Shown in pieces: positions 1 to 8,217 of a stretch of 28,834 nucleotides of DNA (its first letter is position 1; each line of letters begins with the position of its first letter). The DNA is from an uncultured Mucispirillum sp. (GTDB taxonomy: Bacteria; Chrysiogenota; Deferribacteres; Deferribacterales; Mucispirillaceae): positions 1-28,834 of the forward strand of contig CAJUJZ010000014.1 in NCBI GenBank assembly GCA_910586745.1. The letters run 5' to 3'. Below the pieces are notes generated by a model. The model made no database searches. It was not told the DNA's origin and saw nothing but the letters and a program-made list of their open reading frames with translations. The translations under genes and the position numbers were made by a program.

Positions 1-484
1 ATTTTATTTAAAGAGTTTTAACAACCACTTTTTTATTTATTCACTTTTTCGCAATTGTTTTTAGATTTTACCATTAATGAATAATTTTAATTTAAATAGA
101 TAATGCAGTAAATTTTATTCAAGCCTGCTGCCTTATCACTAATCAGCTTTGCAAAAAATAAACAGCAAACCAGTATAAAATACATATATTTTTTGTGTGA
201 TTGATATTATTTCATAGGTAATAAAATCTAAAAAACTATTTGTTTTAAAAAATATTATAAAATGATAAGTAATAAAAGTAAGATAAAATTATCATTTGTC
301 AAGAAAAAGCATTCTGCATATATTTTTTATGTTTTTCATTCTTTAATATAGTGTTTTATTCTTGACACTTTAAAATATAACTGATAGAGTATATTGTTAG
401 TAAAATTATGCTTATAGTATTGGCGTATTTTATTTCAAATATATTTTGTGTGATGACTAGCAAAATATACTACCAAATCATATA
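1..484. other. Gene-free AT-rich leader upstream of the ATP synthase operon
   Basis: I see no coding region with a plausible ribosome binding site on either strand here. The sequence is very AT-rich with many short A and T runs. No RNA gene or strong hairpin was recognised. The 3' part carries a candidate promoter for the ATP synthase operon. The upstream neighbour lies outside the window. Confidence 0.6.
362..390 (+). promoter_or_regulatory. Candidate sigma-70 promoter for the atp operon
   Basis: A perfect -35 box TTGACA (362-367) is followed after 17 bp by TAGAGT (385-390), which matches four of six consensus -10 bases. It would give a leader of about 100 nt before the first atp gene. The -35 and spacing are convincing; the -10 is weak, so this is a candidate only. 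Confidence 0.4.
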
Positions 485-497
485 AGGAGCATGGCTG

Positions 498-929
498 ATG
501 ATTTCTATCGGTTTAGACGAAACTCTTTTTATCCAACTTTTTCTTCTCATTGTAGTTATTGCTATGGCTAAGTTTTTATACCTTAACCCTGTAAAAGCTA
601 CTATTGAATCAAGAGATGAAAAGATTAGACAACTTAAATCAACAGCAGATTCAGGGCTTGCATCTGTTGAAGATTCCAAAAAAGCTTACGAAGAAAAACT
701 TCTTGCTGTCAGGGCAGAAATGTCTGCTTATCAAATTAAAATGAAAGATGAAGCAGCAAAAGAAGTTGAAGCTATTATTGCAGAAGCAAAAGCAGAAATT
801 GCAAAAGTATCAGATGCTTCCCGTAATGAATTAAAGCAGTCTTATGATAATGCAAGACAGGCTTTACAAAAAGAAGTTAATGATATTAGCGAAATAATAT
901 ACAAAACCATTTCTGGTAATGTAGCATAA
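498..929 (+). CDS. atpF': ATP synthase F0 subunit b' (peripheral stalk)
   Basis: A 143-residue b-type peripheral stalk subunit. A single hydrophobic N-terminal segment (about residues 8-28) is followed by a long charged helix rich in Ala, Lys and Glu that would pair with the b subunit as a stator linking F0 to F1. It lacks a signal peptide, unlike the next gene, and together they form the b/b' pair seen in bacteria with heterodimeric stalks. The start at 498 is chosen because AAGGAG (484-489) lies 8 nt upstream; an earlier ATG at 491 is out of frame and too close to the Shine-Dalgarno site. It is the first gene of the cluster, 12 bp before the b gene. Assignment as b' rather than b rests on gene order and length and is fairly secure. 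Confidence 0.88.
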   Translation: MISIGLDETLFIQLFLLIVVIAMAKFLYLNPVKATIESRDEKIRQLKSTADSGLASVEDSKKAYEEKLLAVRAEMSAYQIKMKDEAAKEVEAIIAEAKAEIAKVSDASRNELKQSYDNARQALQKEVNDISEIIYKTISGNVA

Positions 930-941
930 AAGGGGGAGCAG

Positions 942-1484
942 GTGAAAAAAGCATTTTTATTAATTACATTGCTTTCTTTTCCATTAACTGTATTTGCTGC
1001 TGGTGGTGAGCTTGATTGGAAAACATTTGGCTGGCGTGTTGCAATGTTTGTTGTTTTTGCTGCACTTTTATATTTTCTTACAGCTAATCGTATAAAAGCT
1101 ATGCTTATCCAAAGAACTGAAGATATTAAAGCAGCACTTGCTGAAGCTGAAACTGCTAAAGAAGAGGCGATGGCTAAAGTTAAGCAGTATAAAGCAAAAA
1201 TGGCAGAGCTTGAAAAAGAGCTTGAAGAAATGAAAGCAAATGCTAAAAAAGCAGCAGAAAAAGAAAGAGAAAATATGATTGTTGATGCTAAAAAGCATGT
1301 TGAACATATGAAACAGTTTGCTATTAGTATGATAGAATCAGAAAAAGAGCGTGCCATACAAGAGCTGCATCGTGAGGCTGTAGAGCTTGCTGCAAGCCAA
1401 GCAGAGCAGAAGCTTACTAAAGAAATAAATGGCAGTAAAGCTGCTAAAATATTAGATGAATATATTAAGCATATAGGGGAGTAG
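942..1484 (+). CDS. atpF: ATP synthase F0 subunit b, with N-terminal signal-peptide-like extension
   Basis: A 180-residue b subunit of the ATP synthase stator. It starts at a GTG (942) with AGGGGGAG (931-938) just upstream. The N-terminus looks like a cleavable signal peptide: MKK, a hydrophobic core, then VFAAGG around residues 17-22. A second hydrophobic segment follows (about residues 31-48) as the real membrane anchor, and then a long Ala/Glu/Lys-rich helix. From memory, epsilonproteobacterial AtpF proteins also carry an N-terminal signal-like segment, so this is an unusual but known arrangement. Three bases separate it from the delta gene, indicating translational coupling. Confidence 0.92.
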   Translation: MKKAFLLITLLSFPLTVFAAGGELDWKTFGWRVAMFVVFAALLYFLTANRIKAMLIQRTEDIKAALAEAETAKEEAMAKVKQYKAKMAELEKELEEMKANAKKAAEKERENMIVDAKKHVEHMKQFAISMIESEKERAIQELHREAVELAASQAEQKLTKEINGSKAAKILDEYIKHIGE

Positions 1485-1487
1485 CAG

Positions 1488-2030
1488 GTGAGTAACAATA
1501 CTATTTCGCGTCGTTACGCAGGTGCTTTTTTCTCTTACATTAATGCAAACTATGCGTCAAGTGCCGCAAAAATATGGGATGAGCTTTCTGCTCTTGCATC
1601 TCTTTGCAGCACAAACAGTGATTTTGCTAATGTAGTAAAAAACCCAACTATCTCTCATGAAGAAAAACTTGCTGTATTTTCAGCACTTAAAAAGTCAGGT
1701 AAAATATCTGATGAGCTGTATAAATTTATAGCTGTTTTAGTTGAGAAAAAGCGTCTTATATTACTTGCTGATATTGATAAATCTGTTAAACAGTTTATCA
1801 TGGAAGCAGAAAACAAACTTGAAGCAGAGGCAGTATTTGCTGAGGCTGCAAGTGATGCAGTTAAAAAAGAGCTTGTTAAAAAGCTTGAACATTTAACTGG
1901 TAAAACTATTGTATTAAAAGATAAAATAGACCCATCAGTTATTGGTGGTGTGAAAGTGAAGCTTGGAAGCAGACTTTATGATGCAACAATCAAAGGTCAG
2001 CTTGATAAATTAAAAGCTTCATTAATGTAA
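1488..2030 (+). CDS. atpH: ATP synthase F1 subunit delta
   Basis: A 180-residue OSCP/delta subunit that joins the peripheral stalk to the top of the alpha3beta3 head. The N-terminal helical bundle (about residues 1-110, beginning with a conserved RRYAGAFF-type motif) and the C-terminal domain ending in IDPSVIGGVKVKLGSRLYDATIKG are typical; this Gly-rich closing segment is the family signature. It starts at GTG 1488 with AGGGGAG upstream overlapping the end of the b gene. Length matches the family. It is followed by a 58-bp gap with a fresh ribosome binding site for atpA. Confidence 0.94.
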   Translation: MSNNTISRRYAGAFFSYINANYASSAAKIWDELSALASLCSTNSDFANVVKNPTISHEEKLAVFSALKKSGKISDELYKFIAVLVEKKRLILLADIDKSVKQFIMEAENKLEAEAVFAEAASDAVKKELVKKLEHLTGKTIVLKDKIDPSVIGGVKVKLGSRLYDATIKGQLDKLKASLM

Positions 2031-2088
2031 GATTTGTTAAAACTTATGGTTTCATAAGTAAAAGAATATATTCAAGGAGCATGGCTTT

Positions 2089-3597
2089 ATGCACATAAAA
2101 GCGGAAGAAATAAGCCAGATCATACGCGACCAAATCAAAGATTTTGATAAAAAGGTTGCTATGGAGGAAGTTGGCACCGTAATCAGCGCAGGTGATGGTA
2201 TTGCAAAAGTTTACGGGCTTGACAATGTTATGTCTGGGGAATTAGTTGAGTTTCCTGGCGGTATTTATGGTATGACATTGAACTTAGAGGAAGACAATGT
2301 CGGTGTTGTTGTTATGGGTGATTACCTTGGTATTAAAGAAGGTGATACTGTAAAACGCACAGGTAAAATTGCATCTGTTCCAGTTGGTGAGGAACTCGTA
2401 GGAAGGGTTGTAAATGCTCTTGGTCAGCCAATTGATGGTAAAGGTCCTATCAATGCTAAAAAAACAGATGTTATTGAAAAAGTTGCCCCTGGTATCGTAT
2501 TAAGAAAACCAGTTCATGAACCAGTTCAAACAGGTATTAAAGCGATTGACTCAATGATACCTATAGGCAGAGGCCAAAGGGAGCTTATCATTGGCGACCG
2601 TCAAACTGGTAAAACTGCAATTGCTCTTGATACTATTATCAACCAAAAAGGGCAGAATATGATTTGCGTTTATGTTGCAATAGGTCAAAAACGCTCAACA
2701 GTTGCACAAGTTGTTCAAACATTAGAAGAACATGGTGCTATGGACTATACAATTGTTGTGGCAGCAACAGCTTCTGACCCTGCTCCACTGCAATTTATTG
2801 CTCCTCTTGCAGGCTGTACAATGGGTGAATATTTCAGAGATAATGGCAAACATGCTCTTTTAATCTATGATGATTTATCTAAACATGCTACAGCTTATAG
2901 ACAGATGTCATTATTACTTCGCCGCCCACCTGGTCGTGAAGCTTATCCTGGTGATGTATTCTACTTACATTCCAGATTATTAGAAAGAGCTGCTAAATTA
3001 AATGATGATTTAGGTGCTGGCTCATTAACAGCATTGCCAATTATTGAAACACAGGCAGGGGATGTTTCTGCATATATCCCTACAAATGTAATTTCTATTA
3101 CAGATGGGCAGATATTCTTAGAAACAGACCTTTTTAACTCTGGTTTCCGTCCAGCTGTTAACGCAGGTATTTCAGTTTCTCGTGTTGGTGGTTCTGCACA
3201 AATTAAAGCAATGAAACAAGTTGCTGGTAAACTCCGTCTTGAACTTGCTCAATACAGAGAAATGGCAGCATTTGCTCAGTTTGGCAGCGACTTAGACCCA
3301 GCTACTCAGAAACAGCTTACTCGTGGCAGCCGTTTAATGGAGCTTTTAAAACAAAATAAAAATAAACCATTCCCAGTTGAAGAACAAATTGTTGTTATTT
3401 TTGCAGCAATCAATGGCTACTTAGATGATATAGAAATTAAAGATGTTAGAAAGTTTGAACAAGACTATTTAGCATACCTTAAATCTGGTGGCTTAGGCAT
3501 ACTTGAAGAAATTGCAGAGAAAAAAGTTATTTCTGATGATTTAACTAACAAAATGAAATCTGTTTTAGAAACATTTAAAAAACAATTTACTGCATAA
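2089..3597 (+). CDS. atpA: ATP synthase F1 subunit alpha
   Basis: A 502-residue alpha subunit, normal length. The N-terminal beta-barrel is followed by the nucleotide-binding domain with Walker A GDRQTGKT (about residues 169-176), and by the family motif region PGREAYPGDVFYLHSRLLERAAK. The C-terminal helical domain ends at the usual place. Alpha subunits bind ATP without catalysing and alternate with beta in the F1 head. Start ATG 2089 has AAGGAG (2074-2079) nine bases upstream. The same 13-base leader, AAGGAGCATGGCT, precedes the b' gene and includes an out-of-frame ATG. All core motifs are intact. Confidence 0.98.
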   Translation: MHIKAEEISQIIRDQIKDFDKKVAMEEVGTVISAGDGIAKVYGLDNVMSGELVEFPGGIYGMTLNLEEDNVGVVVMGDYLGIKEGDTVKRTGKIASVPVGEELVGRVVNALGQPIDGKGPINAKKTDVIEKVAPGIVLRKPVHEPVQTGIKAIDSMIPIGRGQRELIIGDRQTGKTAIALDTIINQKGQNMICVYVAIGQKRSTVAQVVQTLEEHGAMDYTIVVAATASDPAPLQFIAPLAGCTMGEYFRDNGKHALLIYDDLSKHATAYRQMSLLLRRPPGREAYPGDVFYLHSRLLERAAKLNDDLGAGSLTALPIIETQAGDVSAYIPTNVISITDGQIFLETDLFNSGFRPAVNAGISVSRVGGSAQIKAMKQVAGKLRLELAQYREMAAFAQFGSDLDPATQKQLTRGSRLMELLKQNKNKPFPVEEQIVVIFAAINGYLDDIEIKDVRKFEQDYLAYLKSGGLGILEEIAEKKVISDDLTNKMKSVLETFKKQFTA

Positions 3598-3658
3598 AAT
3601 AACCGCAGAGAAATCGTAAGTATGCTCACTGATAATTTTAGGAGATTAGGAGCTTTTA

Positions 3659-4519
3659 ATGGCTAGTGCACGCGATATTAAACGAAAAATAAATTCTGTC
3701 AGTAATACGCAAAAAATCACAAAAACTATGAAAATGGTTTCTGCTGCTAAAATGCGTAAAGCTATTGAGGCTATGCAGTCAGCACGCCCTTATTCAGCTA
3801 AACTGGCAGAACTGATACAAGAACTTTCTAACCGTGCAGGTGGCAATGCGGAACATGCTTTTTTTGAAGCAAAAGAAGAAGTGCGTACAATCTATCTTGT
3901 TGTTGTAACAAGTGATAAAGGTTTATGTGGTGCTTTTAACTCAAATGTATTAAAAGCTGCATATAACTTTACAAAAGAACATAAAGACAAAACTATCAAA
4001 ATAGTTCCTGTTGGCAAACGCGCATTTGATTTCTTTGCTAAGCGTGATTTTGAAATTGTTGAGAAGTGGATTGGTTTTGGCGGAAAATATACTTTTAATG
4101 ATGCTGTTAATGTTGGCAGACTTATTTCTAAGTCTTTTATTAATGGTAACGCTGATGAAGTTCATCTTATATATAATGAATTTAAATCTACTTCTTCCCA
4201 GATAGTTAGAAGTAAAAAATTATTACCTCTTGCAGTTGAGAGTGGTTCAGAGCCAAGTTATCCTGATTTTGAATATGAACCAGATGTAACTGTTTTATTA
4301 GACAGCTTACTGCCTCAATTTATAAATACAAGTATATTCCAAAGTATGCTTGAATCTGTTGCCGGAGAACATGGTGCAAGAATGGTTGCTATGGATAATG
4401 CAACTAGAAGTGCCGGCGAAATGATTAAAAAGCTTGTTCTTAACTACAACAAAACAAGACAAGCTGCTATTACTACAGAGCTGTTAGACATTGTCAACGG
4501 TGCTGAAGCATTAAAATAA
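3659..4519 (+). CDS. atpG: ATP synthase F1 subunit gamma
   Basis: A 286-residue gamma subunit, the central rotor shaft that turns inside the alpha3beta3 head. The N-terminal coiled-coil half begins ASARDIKRKINSVSNTQKITKTMKMVSAAKM, the conserved family opening. The C-terminal helix contains MVAMDNATRSAGEMI and LNYNKTRQAAITTEL, also conserved. The middle Rossmann-like domain includes SDKGLCGAFN. It has a TTAGGAG ribosome binding site shortly before the ATG. Length and motifs are ordinary. The beta gene follows after 14 bp. Confidence 0.97.
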   Translation: MASARDIKRKINSVSNTQKITKTMKMVSAAKMRKAIEAMQSARPYSAKLAELIQELSNRAGGNAEHAFFEAKEEVRTIYLVVVTSDKGLCGAFNSNVLKAAYNFTKEHKDKTIKIVPVGKRAFDFFAKRDFEIVEKWIGFGGKYTFNDAVNVGRLISKSFINGNADEVHLIYNEFKSTSSQIVRSKKLLPLAVESGSEPSYPDFEYEPDVTVLLDSLLPQFINTSIFQSMLESVAGEHGARMVAMDNATRSAGEMIKKLVLNYNKTRQAAITTELLDIVNGAEALK

Positions 4520-4533
4520 TTAGGAGAACATTC

Positions 4534-5940
4534 ATGGCTGAAAATACAGGCAAAATCCTTCAGATTATCGGACCTGTTGTAGATGTTCAATTTTCTTCTG
4601 GCAAGCTTCCAGAAATCTACAATGCTCTTGTAATTGAAGATAAAGCTCAAAAAAGAAGTGTTATATGTGAAGTAGCACAGCACCTTGGTGAAGATACAGT
4701 TCGTGCTGTTGCGATGGCTTCTACAGATGGTTTAGTTAGAGGTATGGAAGTTTCTGACACTTGTAAACCTATATCTGTTCCAGTTGGTAAAGAAGTTCTT
4801 GGCCGTATATTAAATGTTGTTGGTGAACCTGTTGATAACAGAGGTCCAATCAATGCTAAAGCTGCAAGAGCTATTCACCAGCCAACTCCAGCACTTGAAG
4901 ACCAGGAAACAAGTGTTGCTATCCTTGAAACAGGTATTAAAGTAATTGACTTGCTTGAACCATATACTAAAGGTGGTAAAACTGGTCTGTTTGGTGGTGC
5001 AGGTGTTGGTAAAACAGTTATTATTATGGAGCTTATCCACAATATTGCACATGGTCACGGTGGTTACTCAGTATTTGCGGGAGTTGGTGAAAGAACTCGT
5101 GAAGGTAACGACCTTTTCTTAGAAATGACAGAATCAAATGTTATTGATAAAGTATCTCTTGTATATGGTCAGATGAACGAATCACCTGGTGCTCGTATGA
5201 GAGTTGCACTTTCTGCACTTTCTATTGCAGAGCATTTCAGAGATGAAGGTCAGGATGTGTTATTATTTGTAGATAATATTTTCCGTTTCTCTCAAGCAGG
5301 TAGTGAAGTTTCTGCACTTTTAGGCCGTATGCCATCTGCTGTTGGTTATCAGCCAACATTAGGTACAGAAATGGGTGAATTACAGGAACGAATTACATCA
5401 ACTAAAAAAGGCTCTATTACATCAGTTCAAGCTGTATATGTGCCTGCCGATGACTTAACTGACCCAGCACCAGCAACAACATTTGCTCACCTTGATGCAA
5501 AAACAGTTCTTTCTCGTGCTATTGCAGAAATAGGTATATATCCAGCAGTTGACCCACTTGATTCTACATCAAGAATATTAGACCCTGCTTATGTTGGTGA
5601 AGAACATTATAATATTGCCCGCGGTGTTCAGGCAGTGCTGCAGCGTTATAAAGAGTTACAAGATATTATTGCAATCTTAGGTATGGAAGAATTATCTGAT
5701 GATGATAAATTAACTGTTGCAAGAGCAAGAAAAATTCAAAGATTTTTATCACAGCCTTTCCATGTTGCTGAACAGTTTACTGGTGCACCTGGTAAATATG
5801 TATCATTAAAAGACACTATTGCTGGCTTTAAAATGATATTAGAAGGAAAATGCGATGAAATACCTGAGCAGTTATTCCTTATGAAAGGCGGAATTGATGA
5901 AGTTTTAACTGCATTTGAGCAGTCTAAACAAGGAAAATAA
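4534..5940 (+). CDS. atpD: ATP synthase F1 subunit beta (catalytic)
   Basis: A 468-residue catalytic beta subunit. Walker A GGAGVGKT lies near residues 151-158, the catalytic glutamate in GVGERTREGNDL near 182, and Walker B in VLLFVDNIFRFSQAG. The C-terminal contact loop equivalent to DELSEED reads EELSDDD. It makes or hydrolyses ATP at three sites per enzyme. TTAGGAG precedes the ATG. Only two bases separate its stop from the epsilon gene. Family length and all motifs are normal. Confidence 0.98.
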   Translation: MAENTGKILQIIGPVVDVQFSSGKLPEIYNALVIEDKAQKRSVICEVAQHLGEDTVRAVAMASTDGLVRGMEVSDTCKPISVPVGKEVLGRILNVVGEPVDNRGPINAKAARAIHQPTPALEDQETSVAILETGIKVIDLLEPYTKGGKTGLFGGAGVGKTVIIMELIHNIAHGHGGYSVFAGVGERTREGNDLFLEMTESNVIDKVSLVYGQMNESPGARMRVALSALSIAEHFRDEGQDVLLFVDNIFRFSQAGSEVSALLGRMPSAVGYQPTLGTEMGELQERITSTKKGSITSVQAVYVPADDLTDPAPATTFAHLDAKTVLSRAIAEIGIYPAVDPLDSTSRILDPAYVGEEHYNIARGVQAVLQRYKELQDIIAILGMEELSDDDKLTVARARKIQRFLSQPFHVAEQFTGAPGKYVSLKDTIAGFKMILEGKCDEIPEQLFLMKGGIDEVLTAFEQSKQGK

Positions 5941-5942
5941 TT

Positions 5943-6338
5943 ATGGCTGATAAATTGTTTCTTGAACTTGTTTCACCAGAAAAGTTACTTGTATCATCAG
6001 ATGTAGATAATGTTTTTGCTTTTGGAGCAGGTGGTGCATTTGGTTTATATCCTGACCACTCCCCATTTTGCACAGAGTTAGTGCCATGTGTGCTTACCTA
6101 TGCAATAGGTCAAGAAATATTTAAGGTTATAGTATCTAAAGGGTTTCTTGAAGTAGCAGATAACAAAGTTAATGTATTAACTGAAAGAGCAGTGTATGTA
6201 AAAGACATTGATGCTGCAAAAATTAAAGCTGAGTATGATGCATTAAGTGCAGAGTTAGCTGATGAAATAGCTGATATTGACATCCGCAGGGAAAAAGAAA
6301 CTGCATTAAAATTCTGCGAAACAGCTTTAAATATATAA
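5943..6338 (+). CDS. atpC: ATP synthase F1 subunit epsilon
   Basis: A 131-residue epsilon subunit. The N-terminal beta-sandwich domain is recognisable from the opening FLELVSPEKLL and from GAFGLYPDHSPF, which corresponds to the conserved GxxGxxxxHxP motif. The C-terminal two-helix segment (about residues 88-131) is the part that can inhibit rotation in other bacteria. It starts two bases after atpD with AAGGAAAA as a modest ribosome binding site, so it is probably coupled. It is the last gene of the operon and is followed by a strong terminator. Confidence 0.95.
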   Translation: MADKLFLELVSPEKLLVSSDVDNVFAFGAGGAFGLYPDHSPFCTELVPCVLTYAIGQEIFKVIVSKGFLEVADNKVNVLTERAVYVKDIDAAKIKAEYDALSAELADEIADIDIRREKETALKFCETALNI

Positions 6339-6368
6339 TATAAATTACAAAATATTATATAAATTATT

Positions 6369-6406
6369 AAGGGATATACTTATATATTATAGTATATCCC
6401 TTTTTT
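6369..6406 (+). terminator. Rho-independent terminator of the atp operon
   Basis: A 12-bp perfect stem (AAGGGATATACT at 6369-6380 with AGTATATCCCTT at 6391-6402) encloses a 10-base loop and runs into a T tract to 6406. It lies about 30 bp after the epsilon stop codon. Confidence 0.9.
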
Positions 6407-6450
6407 ATAATGCATTTAGATAATTTATACTTTTTTCAATCTCTATTCAA

Positions 6451-6613
6451 TGTCTTCCTGAACCTTTTAGGCGAAGGAGCTAAATTGTAAATACTGAATA
6501 CATTTACTATATTCTAATTTATTGTAGATAATAGAAATTTGCATGTTCCAGATTCTTCGCCATTGCTCAGAATAGACAGTAGTGAGCTGGAAACCAAGTG
6601 CAGAATGGACAGT
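6451..6613. repeat. Decayed inverted-repeat element of the TGTCATTCTGAGC..GGCGAAGAATCT type
   Basis: The left arm (6451-6484) reads TGTCTTCCTGAACC then TTTTAGGCGAAGGAGCT. The reverse complement of 6550-6578 reads TGTCTATTCTGAGC then AATGGCGAAGAATCT, so the two arms are degenerate copies of one motif in opposite orientation around an AT-rich core. A third partial inverted copy of TGTCCATTCTGCAC lies at 6599-6613. Motifs of this kind are, from memory, common as dispersed non-coding repeats in several bacterial genomes. The 373-bp gap between atpC and the lipoprotein gene holds this element plus the two terminators, and no gene that I can support. Confidence 0.5.
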
Positions 6614-6656
6614 GGCAAGAATAAACAGGGGAATATAAGTTTTAAAAATTATATAC

Positions 6657-6691
6657 ATAAAAACCCCATTTGCTTTTATATAAATGGGGTT
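6657..6691 (-). terminator. Terminator of the minus-strand lipoprotein gene
   Basis: AACCCCATTT (6662-6671) pairs with AAATGGGGTT (6682-6691) around a 10-base loop. Read on the minus strand the stem is followed by a T run (the A run at 6657-6661 on the plus strand). It sits about 20 bp after the lipoprotein stop codon. Confidence 0.8.
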
Positions 6692-6711
6692 ATAAAATAT
6701 AGTATATATGA

Positions 6712-8049
6712 TTACTTACATACACCTAATTTAGTAGTGTCAATAGTCCAATACCATTTTTCAATTTTAATACTATCTTTATATTTATAGTATATATCAG
6801 AATAGCAGTTACCTATTTTATACATCTCACTTGGGTCAAATTCACCATTCGGTCCTTCTACAAAACCTGAATCTTTTATACACTGTTGTAAAAGTTTGCG
6901 AACATTTTCTAATACTGCTGTGCCATATATTGTTTTATAATATATTCCATTTGTTTGACCCGCATCACATACATTATTACTTAATGGGTCATCTTCAAAA
7001 GTATTGGCAAAATAATAGCCAGGTTCTTCGTTGTCTTTTGGATAAACTTCAAAACCTAATTTGCTGTCACTAGGCCATCCTTTTTCACTATAATTCACAT
7101 ACTTTATAAAATGACCTCTTGTCATTGTCCATTCAGAATCAAAACCTGCATATTCTCCAAAAGCATTAGGCTTAATCCCCAGTCCTGCAATTGGACCATT
7201 TGATCCATTGAAAAAGTGTGTTCCATCAATATATTCATTTAAGTCCACTGGACTTTCAGCACTGTTTTTAATTTCAGCACCAGCAAGCATTTCTGTTACT
7301 TTTTCAAGTGGTGTTTTTGTGCTGTTATCTGGTGCAGCTGGTTCCTGTGGAAGTTTACTATCTTCTTCTTTTATATCACTATTAGCAGTATCAATTTCAA
7401 CTTGCGATACTGAAATAGCAGTGCTGTCTGTGATTTCAACTTCATTGTTTAATTTATCTGTAATAACGCTTACTAAACCACGAATGCTTGTGGAAATATT
7501 TATACTGTTTGGTGCAGTATTTAAAGCATTATTATAAACTGTAAGCACTGTTGCAGGACTATCAGCTTTTTTAATTATTGTATCTGCTGTTTTTTCTGCA
7601 TTATCAAATGTTAAACTGCTGTCTTTATCCATTAAACTTTTTGCAAGTGTAGTTGTAATGGATATATTATCTGTTTTACCCCTTGGGGCATATAATATGC
7701 TGTCATATTCATTGCTGTCTACTGCAATTTTAGCATTTACTGCTGCACTTCCACTTGTTTCTTTAATAAAAGCAGCTAATGGATAATAAGCAGGGTTATT
7801 AGCAGATGTAAAATTATATTTGCCGCTACTGTCAGCATTTACACATGCAGTATCGTCTGCCAGCCCATTATTATTTACATCAAGGCATACCTTTGCAGAA
7901 GATATTGTTTTTTCTGCATAATCAATTTTGCCAGTTACATCATAAGTTTGTGCAGGTGGTGGAGTGCTATTATCATCTCCGCTGTCAGAACAGGCAGATA
8001 TTAGCACAGCTGCCACTAAAGGTACTGCAAATAAAATACTTTTTCTCAT
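6712..8049 (-). CDS. Putative surface lipoprotein with a Ca-binding-like or prealbumin-like repeat domain, probably phase variable
   Basis: A 445-residue lipoprotein. The signal peptide ends in lipobox LISAC with the lipidated cysteine at residue 20, followed by an acidic Ser/Asp/Pro linker. Residues about 35-90 (YDVTGKIDYAEKTISSAKVC, then LDVNNNGLADDTACV) look like a carboxypeptidase-regulatory-like or SdrD-B-like surface domain, often seen in secreted proteins. The remaining 350 residues are unfamiliar, with several cysteines and aromatic residues toward the C-terminus. AAGGAATG is the ribosome binding site. It stands alone, divergent from the symporter gene. Its promoter contains a nine-C tract between the -35 and -10 boxes, which suggests switching expression. 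The function is unknown; adhesion or host interaction is only a guess. Confidence 0.8.
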   Translation of the reverse strand: MRKSILFAVPLVAAVLISACSDSGDDNSTPPPAQTYDVTGKIDYAEKTISSAKVCLDVNNNGLADDTACVNADSSGKYNFTSANNPAYYPLAAFIKETSGSAAVNAKIAVDSNEYDSILYAPRGKTDNISITTTLAKSLMDKDSSLTFDNAEKTADTIIKKADSPATVLTVYNNALNTAPNSINISTSIRGLVSVITDKLNNEVEITDSTAISVSQVEIDTANSDIKEEDSKLPQEPAAPDNSTKTPLEKVTEMLAGAEIKNSAESPVDLNEYIDGTHFFNGSNGPIAGLGIKPNAFGEYAGFDSEWTMTRGHFIKYVNYSEKGWPSDSKLGFEVYPKDNEEPGYYFANTFEDDPLSNNVCDAGQTNGIYYKTIYGTAVLENVRKLLQQCIKDSGFVEGPNGEFDPSEMYKIGNCYSDIYYKYKDSIKIEKWYWTIDTTKLGVCK

Positions 8050-8088
8050 TTTTCATTCCTTATTTATTTTTTTATCAGCTGATTTTGT

Positions 8089-8115
8089 ATTTTATCATGG
8101 GGGGGGGAATGTCAA
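8089..8115 (-). promoter_or_regulatory. Sigma-70 promoter with poly-C tract in the spacer, for the lipoprotein gene
   Basis: On the minus strand, TTGACA (plus-strand 8115-8110) and TAAAAT (8094-8089) are separated by 15 bp made of TT, nine C (G run 8099-8107) and ATGA. Transcription would start near 8082, leaving a leader of about 30 nt before the ATG at 8049. The spacer is two bases short of the 17-bp optimum, so a slippage gain of one or two C would be expected to strengthen the promoter. Confidence 0.65.
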
Positions 8116-8217
8116 GTGTTTTTTTACAATATAATAATCTATCCCTAACTTTTCATTGAGAAATATTGAAAAGTGTGGTAGCATAACCCCTTAAATATAT
8201 ATATTAAAGGTTATATT

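Noticed and set aside
842..1498. A 218-codon minus-strand open frame across the b and b' genes
   Set aside because: It is a shadow of the Ala/Lys/Glu-rich helices of the stator subunits (long Ser/Leu/Phe-rich translation), has no ribosome binding site and overlaps secure genes.
6467..6790. Short open frames on both strands in the atpC-lipoprotein gap
   Set aside because: They run through the decayed inverted repeat and terminators, lack ribosome binding sites and show no protein-like pattern.
8171..8195. TGGTAG...-like sequence before the symporter as a sigma-54 site
   Set aside because: The -12 TTGC part is missing at the required distance.
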